Part shown: positions 6,617 through 11,451 of the stretch, piece after piece | Numbering within the stretch: position 1 is the stretch's first letter | Layout: every line of letters starts with the position of its first letter | DNA from: Planctomycetota bacterium | GTDB taxonomy: Bacteria > Planctomycetota > UBA1135 > UBA2386 | Length of the DNA: 11,451 nucleotides | NCBI GenBank assembly: GCA_016793305.1 | Contig: JAEUHU010000460.1 | Span: 1-11,451, forward strand | Direction: 5' to 3' | Translations under genes and position numbers: made by a program | The notes under the pieces: model-generated | Told to the model about the DNA's origin: nothing | The model's input: only the letters and a program-made list of their open reading frames with translations | The model's database searches: none

Positions 6617-8440
6617 ATGGGATTCCAGTCTCGCTTCTCCGTGGGCTCGATGCTCGTCGCTGCACTGCTCGCAGCCGAGGCCCACGCCCAGCTGCCGGCG
6701 ACCGCCATCGCGACCGCGCCGGTCGTGGACTCGTTCGCGACCGAGACCGGTGGTTCCCTGCTCGCGATCCCCGGGATCGGCGACGACTTCGTGCTGTTCG
6801 CCGACGGTGCGCTCGACGTGCGCGCCGACGGCACGGCGCGCCTCGCCGCATTCGCCCACAAGCAGAGCGCGTTCGACCGCGAGTTCTACGTGACCCTCGA
6901 ACTGGCGGGCCGGCTGCAACCCGGCGACGCCAACTACCCGCCAGCCGGCTCGCCCGTGGTCACCATGCTGCCGGGCGCCTACGTGCCGTCCGGCCCGGTC
7001 GACCCGGCGCTGTTCACCTACTACACGCAGGTGACCGGCACGATGGTGGGCCTGCGGGTGTTCACCGGCGCGCGCATCGACCTGAGCGCCGCCACGCCGA
7101 TCCAGGTCGGGCTCGGCGCCAACAACAAGAACGTGCGCCTTGGCCTCGCCGGCGACCTGGCGATGACGGTCGTGCAGCAGCCGCTGGTCGGCACGCTGAA
7201 CCTGCTGGGCCCGGCCCAGCTGCGCGCGGAGGTGGTGCCGACCGCCAACTGGTGCGCGGCCCACGTCGACAGCAACCTCGCAGCGAGCGGCTCGACCGCC
7301 CGGCTGGCGATCGACCTGCCGGGCGTCGGCGGCGACTACATCTTCAACCCGGCCGGCCGCTGGTACGACAACGCCGATGGTTCGGCGACCCTGATCGCGA
7401 CCGTGCGTCGCCAGTCGGACTACGCCGACCGCTGGCAGCTGCAGCTCGACCTGACCGGTCGCATCGTGCCGGGGGATCCGTCGCACCCACCGGCCGGCTT
7501 GCCGATCCTCGAACTGCTGCCGAGCAGCTACCTCGCCCAGAACGGCACCATCGACCCGGCTTCGTTCCGCTACTACACGACGGCGGTCGGCACGCTGACC
7601 GGCGAAGGCCTGAACGCCGGCGGACTGGTGCAACTCGGCACCTCGACGCCGTTCCAGGTCGGCCTCGGCGCCGGCCAGGGCAACCTGTTCTTCGGCGTCG
7701 ACGGCACCACGACCGTCACCATCCAGACGCAGCCGACCGCCCGCACCCTGACGCCGACCGGCGACCTGCGCCTGCGCGCCAACCTGTCGACCGACTGCCT
7801 CCTGCCGAAGCCGTTCGTGACGATCGGCAACAGCCAGACCAGCGACACCGTCACCGACCAGCGCCTCGTGTTCCACGGGCCGGAACTCGGCTTCGTACAG
7901 CAGGCGGTGTTCGGCTCGCGCTTCCTCGGCGTCGATGCGCGCCGATGGTTCGAAGGCCATCTGCGCGTGCTCGCCCACGACACCATCGAGGTGTCGATCC
8001 CGCAGGGGATGGCTCCGGGGCAGTACCCGTTGTGGTTCCTGAACCAGACGACGTTGAGTTCCCCCGCCACCATCGACCTGGTGGCGCCGGCGACCCCCGT
8101 GCTGCGCACCGAGAGCGACCGGCTGGTCGGCGAAGCGCAACACTGGGTCGTGCACCAGGGCGCGTCGTTCCCGGGCATCGCGACGTTCGTGCTGGCCTTC
8201 AGCACCAGCGACCTGCCGAGCATCGACCCGCCGGTGGTCTCACTGGGCATCGGCAACAACTTCACCGAACTGATCGTCGTCGGCTACTTGCAGGCCGATC
8301 CGGCGACCGGCGCCAACACGTTCGCGCTGCCGGCGATCCCGGCGAACTTCGCCGGCTTCCGGCTCTACGCGCAGTCCGCGGTCTGGGACCAGTTCAGCTT
8401 CCCGGTGCCGACCACCGACTTCCGCGGCACGGACTACTGA
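6617..8440 (+). CDS. Secreted protein with two tandem repeat domains and an IPT/TIG-like region, function unknown
   Basis: A 607-residue exported protein. The signal peptide has a hydrophobic core at about 8-20 and a clear AHA|QLP cleavage site after residue 24. Two copies of an approximately 160-residue domain follow, offset by 183-184 residues (about 52-213 and 235-394). Each has PGxGxD, GRxxPGDxxxPPAGxP, a YY tyrosine pair followed by a GT dipeptide, QVGLGA, and a single Cys near its end (213 and 394). Residues about 398-492 look like an immunoglobulin-type IPT/TIG sandwich, with strands such as IEVSIPQGMAPGQYPLW. The last 110 residues end in AGFRLYAQSAVWD, a C-terminal style I associate with large planctomycete secreted proteins. 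No catalytic motif, sorting signal or membrane anchor is visible. The composition is rich in Gly, Thr, Pro and beta-branched residues. An adhesin, exoprotein scaffold or surface-layer role is possible but not shown. Confidence 0.85.
   Translation: MGFQSRFSVGSMLVAALLAAEAHAQLPATAIATAPVVDSFATETGGSLLAIPGIGDDFVLFADGALDVRADGTARLAAFAHKQSAFDREFYVTLELAGRLQPGDANYPPAGSPVVTMLPGAYVPSGPVDPALFTYYTQVTGTMVGLRVFTGARIDLSAATPIQVGLGANNKNVRLGLAGDLAMTVVQQPLVGTLNLLGPAQLRAEVVPTANWCAAHVDSNLAASGSTARLAIDLPGVGGDYIFNPAGRWYDNADGSATLIATVRRQSDYADRWQLQLDLTGRIVPGDPSHPPAGLPILELLPSSYLAQNGTIDPASFRYYTTAVGTLTGEGLNAGGLVQLGTSTPFQVGLGAGQGNLFFGVDGTTTVTIQTQPTARTLTPTGDLRLRANLSTDCLLPKPFVTIGNSQTSDTVTDQRLVFHGPELGFVQQAVFGSRFLGVDARRWFEGHLRVLAHDTIEVSIPQGMAPGQYPLWFLNQTTLSSPATIDLVAPATPVLRTESDRLVGEAQHWVVHQGASFPGIATFVLAFSTSDLPSIDPPVVSLGIGNNFTELIVVGYLQADPATGANTFALPAIPANFAGFRLYAQSAVWDQFSFPVPTTDFRGTDY
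6770..7255 (+). repeat. Tandem domain repeat, copy 1 (within the secreted protein)
   Basis: Encodes residues 52-213 of the secreted protein. Landmarks are PGIGDD, QPGDANYPPAGSP, FTYYTQVTGTM, IQVGLGANN and a terminal NWC. The similarity to copy 2 is at the protein level, so the duplication looks old. Confidence 0.75.
7319..7798 (+). repeat. Tandem domain repeat, copy 2 (within the secreted protein)
   Basis: Encodes residues 235-394. The matching landmarks are PGVGGD, VPGDPSHPPAGLP, FRYYTTAVGTL, FQVGLGAGQ and a terminal Cys. The first 58 residues align to copy 1 without a gap, and later landmarks shift by only one residue until near the end. Confidence 0.75.
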
Positions 8441-8481
8441 GGAACGCGAGGGAACGGGCCTCGACCGTGCGGGAGGAGCCG

Positions 8482-8498
8482 GCGACCGCATCGGTCGC
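8482..8498. terminator. Short perfect hairpin after the secreted protein gene
   Basis: GCGACCG and CGGTCGC form a perfect 7-bp stem around a CAT loop, 41 bp beyond the stop codon of the secreted protein gene and upstream of the flavin reductase start. There is no following T run. It could attenuate or end the upstream transcript. The rest of the 146-bp gap (8441-8586) holds only the flavin reductase ribosome binding site. Confidence 0.3.
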
Positions 8499-8573
8499 GG
8501 CGCAACGACGACAGCGCCGGCGGCGATTCCTTCACCAGGCGAGCGTGTTCCCTGCGCGTCTGAACCACGGACC

Positions 8574-8579
8574 GAGGAG
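8574..8579 (+). promoter_or_regulatory. Ribosome binding site that fixes the flavin reductase start
   Basis: GAGGAG lies 7 nt before the in-frame ATG at 8587. An earlier ATG at 8583 is out of frame and only 3 nt away. The frame is open far upstream, so this site is the main evidence for where translation begins. Confidence 0.65.
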
Positions 8580-8586
8580 CCGATGC

Positions 8587-9144
8587 ATGCGCGTTCCGCT
8601 GCCACTTGCCCACGCCCATCGCCTGCTGAACCACGGGCCGGTGACGCTCGTCGGCACCGCGCATCAGGACCGCAGGAACGTGATGGCCGCCGCGTGGGTG
8701 ATGCCGATCGACTTCACGCCGCCGAAGTTCGCGGCGGTGATCGCCGCCGACACGCTGACGCGCGAGCTGCTCGTGCAGTCGGGTGAGTGCACGCTGATGG
8801 CGCCGACCGACGCGCAACTGGCCGCGACCTACGCGGTCGGCACGCACACGGGCCGGGAGGCGGACAAGTTCGCTCGCTTCGACCTCGCGGCAGCCCGCGG
8901 CGAACGGGTCGCCGCCCCGCTGCTCGATGGCTGTGCGGCGTGGCTCGAATGCCGGCGACTGCCCGAGCCGCACGTCGAAGAGGCCTACGACCTGTTCGTG
9001 CTCGAGTGTGTCGCGGCCTGGGTCGAGGACTCGTTGTGGCACGACGGTGCGTGGCGGTTTCCGGCCGACGGCCCGCGCACGATCCACCACGTGAAGGGCG
9101 GCCTGTTCTTCACGACCGGGGAGCCGCGGCGGGCGCCACGCTGA
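8587..9144 (+). CDS. Flavin reductase-like FMN-binding split-barrel protein
   Basis: A 185-residue protein of the flavin reductase / DIM6-NTAB family. Members bind FMN in a split beta-barrel, usually as dimers, and many reduce flavin with NAD(P)H for a partner oxygenase; others are simple FMN-binding oxidoreductases. The visible family pattern is GPVTLVGTAH (17-26), RNVMAAAWVMPIDFTPPKFAAVI (30-52), SGECTLMAP (65-73), the diagnostic AVGTHTGREADKFARFDL (83-100), and the later strand YDLFVLECVAAWV (134-146) before the C-terminal HHVKGGLFFTTGE. No signal peptide is seen, so it should be cytosolic. It stands alone, with no oxygenase next to it that would name its partner. It converges on the sigma-factor gene with 1 bp between the stop codons. 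Confidence 0.88.
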   Translation: MRVPLPLAHAHRLLNHGPVTLVGTAHQDRRNVMAAAWVMPIDFTPPKFAAVIAADTLTRELLVQSGECTLMAPTDAQLAATYAVGTHTGREADKFARFDLAAARGERVAAPLLDGCAAWLECRRLPEPHVEEAYDLFVLECVAAWVEDSLWHDGAWRFPADGPRTIHHVKGGLFFTTGEPRRAPR

Positions 9145-9145
9145 G

Positions 9146-11451
9146 TCACTGCGAACGCGCGCTCGCCCGCAGCGTCGGCAACTCGAATCGTTCGCCACTC
9201 TGCATTGCAGGCAGCGTGTGGACCAGCTGGGCCGCATCCGCGTGATGCACCACCAGCCGCAGGGGCAGCCCCGGCGGCAGGCGACCGAGCACGAACGCGC
9301 CCGCGGCGTCGGTCCAGGCCGCGCCGAGCGTCGTCGACGGTTCGGCCGCACCGACGTCGAGCGGGTCCGGACGATGCTCGGCCCAGCTGGCCAGCACCGC
9401 GTCGGCGAGCGGGCCGTCGCCGACGACGAACACGCGCGCCTTGGCGAGCGGCGTCCCGTCGGCGCCGACCAGCGTGCCCGTCACCCGCGGCGGCCGCACC
9501 AGCTGGACGCGCACGCCAGCGCGCACTTCGGCAGGCCCGAGCGGGAACGGCACGATCGCCAGCGCATAGCCCGGCACGTCGACGACCAGCGCATGCTCGC
9601 CGGGCTCGAGGCCGCCTTCGTGGAACGCCGTGCGACGCCCCCCGGCCTCCATCTGCTGGACCGAGCGATGCGGCTGCAGGCGATCGCCGACCCAACTCGA
9701 CACGCCACCGCGCAACCGCTCCACGCGCACCGCGAACGGCCCGAACGGGACGACCTCGCCGGTCGCGGCATCGACCAGTTCACCGTGCACCTCGCCGGCG
9801 TGGTCGCCGACGTCGCGCGGATCGGCCAGCGGCTTGCACCGCACGAGTCGCTCAGGATCGCCCGCTTGCACGCCGGGGATCCACACCGGCGACAACGCGC
9901 CCGGATGGACGCGCAGCGTATGGGTGCCCGAACCGAGGCCAGTGAACGAACACGTGCCGTCGGCAGCCATCGTCGCGTGATGGTCGAGCCCACTGCCGTC
10001 GTGCGTCAACACGGCGCGTGCGTACTCCGGGACCGAGTCGTCGAGCTGCACGATTCGAACGCGGGTCGTACCACCGCGGGCGAGCACGACCTCGTGCCGG
10101 AGCGACCCGGCCGCCCGCACCTCGAGCCGCTCGTAGCACGCCTGCAGGCCGAGGGAACGACCGTCGACGAACAACCAGCGCGGACCGAGGCCCCGGCCGT
10201 CCACGGTGGCGGCACCACCGACCTCGGTCACCGCACTGGCCTGCCGTGTCCCCCAGCCTGGCGGCGGTGCAGGGGTCTGCCAGTCGAACAAGTGCACCGG
10301 CACCCCGGCCAGGGCCGACCCCGCGGCGTCGTGCACCACCACTTCGAGCCGGAAGGTCGAGGCTGCGTCGCCGACGTTCGCCGGCAACACCAGTTCGATC
10401 GGCGGCGCGTCCACAGCGCGCGCTCGCGACAGGTCACCGGTGGACAGGAGCCGACGCACACCGTCGACGACGACCAGACGCACTGCGTCCGGCAACAGCG
10501 CCACCGGGCCATGCCGGCCGTCGTGGACGATCCGGAACCGTCCGTCGGCATCGGTGCGCACCGACTGGGCGACGTCGAACGGTTTCAGGCCGCCGCCCGC
10601 GACCAGGTGCACCATCACGCCCGCGACCGGTGCCGCGGTGACGTCGCGCACGACTCCGGCGAAGGTCGAGGCCGGTACCTCGGAACGCGCGGCACCACCA
10701 GCCCCGGCCGCTGGAGCTGCGCCCGGCTGGCCCCCCGGCACGCGCTCGGTCGCCGGCTCCTGGCGCGCCGGCGACGACGGTTCCTGCATCGTCGGCGAGG
10801 TACCCGGGCTCGCATTCGCGGTGGACGTTCCCAGCACCACCGGGGGTCGCGCCTCAGGCCAGCTGGCCGCGACCACGGCCGCCACCACGACCACGCCGGC
10901 AGCGCAGGCGATCGCCGCCCGCCTCGCCACGCTCACGGTCCACAGCCACGGCGCGTCGAACAAGCCGCGCAACCGCCCGGCGAGTTCCACCGGCGGGGCT
11001 TCCCCCGGCAACGCCGCGACGAGGCCCGGCAAGGCCGCGGGCGCGATCGTCTGCCCGCGCTGCTGCAGCCGGGCCCGCACGCGCGCGCTGGCGCGCTCGA
11101 TGCGTTCGTGCACGGTCGACACCGGCACGGCCAGCACCGTGCCGATCTGGGCGAGCGTCAGGTCGTCCTGGCAGCGGAGCAGCAGCGGCTGCCGCAGCTC
11201 GTCGGGCAGTTCGTCGACCGCGGCGGCGACCCAGCGCGCGGTCTCGGTTCGTTCGGCGACTTCGGGAGGAGCCGGCAGGCCCCCGCCGGCGAGAGAGTCG
11301 TGGTTCATGGCGTTCTCCTCGTGGTGACGACGACGCCGGTCCGCCCGCGCGGCGTTGGCCGAGAGGCGCGCGCCGAGCCAGCACAGCACGGCCCGCGGAT
11401 CGCGGGCCGCCTCGAGGTTCGCCTTGCCCTGCAGCACGCGCAGGAACACGT
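9146..11451 (-). CDS. ECF-type sigma factor fused to a membrane helix and extracytoplasmic carboxypeptidase-regulatory-like repeats (5' end outside window)
   Basis: At least 767 residues are visible, numbered here from the GTG at 11449; the frame is open to the window edge. Residues 1-46 match the end of sigma region 2: VFLRVL, then a WLGARLSANAARADRRRR basic stretch. Residues about 70-131 are sigma region 4, LPDELRQPLLLR followed by the helix-turn-helix LTLAQIGTVLAVPVSTVHERIERA (97-120). A linker leads to one hydrophobic helix (about 178-196) preceded by Arg176-Arg177, which predicts N-inside, C-outside. After a Pro/Ala/Ser-rich stalk (200-260) come beta-sandwich repeats of the carboxypeptidase-regulatory type at about 262-310, 366-435, 552-580 and 653-737, with TDADGRFRI and TDAAGAFVL as the typical turn-strand signature. 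This implies a sigma factor tethered to the membrane and joined to an outside sensor. No anti-sigma gene is visible, but the upstream side is cut off. Confidence 0.83.
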   Translation of the reverse strand, partial: VFLRVLQGKANLEAARDPRAVLCWLGARLSANAARADRRRRHHEENAMNHDSLAGGGLPAPPEVAERTETARWVAAAVDELPDELRQPLLLRCQDDLTLAQIGTVLAVPVSTVHERIERASARVRARLQQRGQTIAPAALPGLVAALPGEAPPVELAGRLRGLFDAPWLWTVSVARRAAIACAAGVVVVAAVVAASWPEARPPVVLGTSTANASPGTSPTMQEPSSPARQEPATERVPGGQPGAAPAAGAGGAARSEVPASTFAGVVRDVTAAPVAGVMVHLVAGGGLKPFDVAQSVRTDADGRFRIVHDGRHGPVALLPDAVRLVVVDGVRRLLSTGDLSRARAVDAPPIELVLPANVGDAASTFRLEVVVHDAAGSALAGVPVHLFDWQTPAPPPGWGTRQASAVTEVGGAATVDGRGLGPRWLFVDGRSLGLQACYERLEVRAAGSLRHEVVLARGGTTRVRIVQLDDSVPEYARAVLTHDGSGLDHHATMAADGTCSFTGLGSGTHTLRVHPGALSPVWIPGVQAGDPERLVRCKPLADPRDVGDHAGEVHGELVDAATGEVVPFGPFAVRVERLRGGVSSWVGDRLQPHRSVQQMEAGGRRTAFHEGGLEPGEHALVVDVPGYALAIVPFPLGPAEVRAGVRVQLVRPPRVTGTLVGADGTPLAKARVFVVGDGPLADAVLASWAEHRPDPLDVGAAEPSTTLGAAWTDAAGAFVLGRLPPGLPLRLVVHHADAAQLVHTLPAMQSGERFELPTLRASARSQ
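11315..11320 (-). promoter_or_regulatory. Internal Shine-Dalgarno-like site inside the sigma-factor gene
   Basis: On the minus strand GAGGAG stands 6 nt ahead of an in-frame ATG at 11308-11306, residue 48 of the visible protein. The bases also encode Glu-Glu after the basic RRRRHH stretch, so they may be coincidental. If used, the site would yield a product lacking sigma region 2 but keeping region 4, the membrane helix and the outside repeats. Confidence 0.3.

Noticed and set aside
6488..8155. Long minus-strand open frame opposite the secreted protein
   Set aside because: The plus-strand product has a signal peptide and internally repeated domains, while the minus-strand translation lacks any structure.
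7252..8586. Upstream extension of the flavin reductase frame into the secreted protein gene
   Set aside because: The upstream residues are a shadow of the secreted protein in another frame. The GAGGAG site 7 nt before 8587 and the family's N-terminus mark the true start.
9138..9175. Inverted repeats (such as CTGCG/CGCAG) around the stop codons of the flavin reductase and sigma-factor genes
   Set aside because: The stems are short with large loops and no T tract. Such pairings are expected by chance in sequence this GC-rich.
10206..11327. Plus-strand open frame opposite the sigma factor
   Set aside because: It is Ser/Thr/Arg/Pro-rich and antisense to the sigma region 4 and membrane segment. 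No start signal or domain supports it.

Overview
The window is a high-G+C stretch of bacterial chromosome holding nine protein-coding genes: seven complete and one cut at each edge. It most resembles a planctomycete (Planctomycetota). The evidence is an ECF-type sigma factor carried on the same polypeptide as a transmembrane helix and extracytoplasmic beta-sandwich repeats, a GspG pseudopilin-like domain used as a module in another protein, and a secreted repeat protein with a planctomycete-style C-terminus. The phylum is an inference from gene architecture; no rRNA gene is present to settle it. There are no tRNAs, rRNAs, CRISPR arrays, insertion sequences or other mobile-element hallmarks. 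No gene-free stretch exceeds 300 bases; the longest are 6434-6616 and 8441-8586.

Layout. 1-740 (+) is the C-terminal half of 6-phosphogluconate dehydrogenase (gnd). It converges on 745-1452 (-), a coiled-coil lipoprotein, and the two stop codons lie inside one palindrome. From a 36-bp divergent gap, ndk (1489-1956, +) runs into an RqcH/NEMF-type ribosome quality control protein (1963-3537, +) 6 bp downstream. These converge on a minus-strand pair: a GT-C membrane glycosyltransferase (4838-6433) followed by a secreted TraB/GumN-like protein with a GspG-like tail (3577-4794). A divergent gap (6434-6616) leads to a large secreted protein with two tandem copies of a domain (6617-8440, +), then a flavin reductase-like gene (8587-9144, +). 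The last converges, with 1 bp between stop codons, on a membrane-anchored sigma factor (9146 to beyond 11451, -).

How the genes relate. gnd, ndk and rqcH are housekeeping genes (pentose phosphate pathway, nucleotide balance, rescue of stalled nascent chains). The remaining genes lean toward the cell envelope: a lipoprotein, a membrane glycosyltransferase with an exported TraB-like partner, a secreted repeat protein and a sigma factor with an outside domain. I see no single multigene cassette that forms an obvious new system. The most unusual items are single-protein architectures: the sigma-membrane-sensor fusion, the TraB-pseudopilin fusion, and the compact RqcH that appears to lack its helix-hairpin-helix domain.
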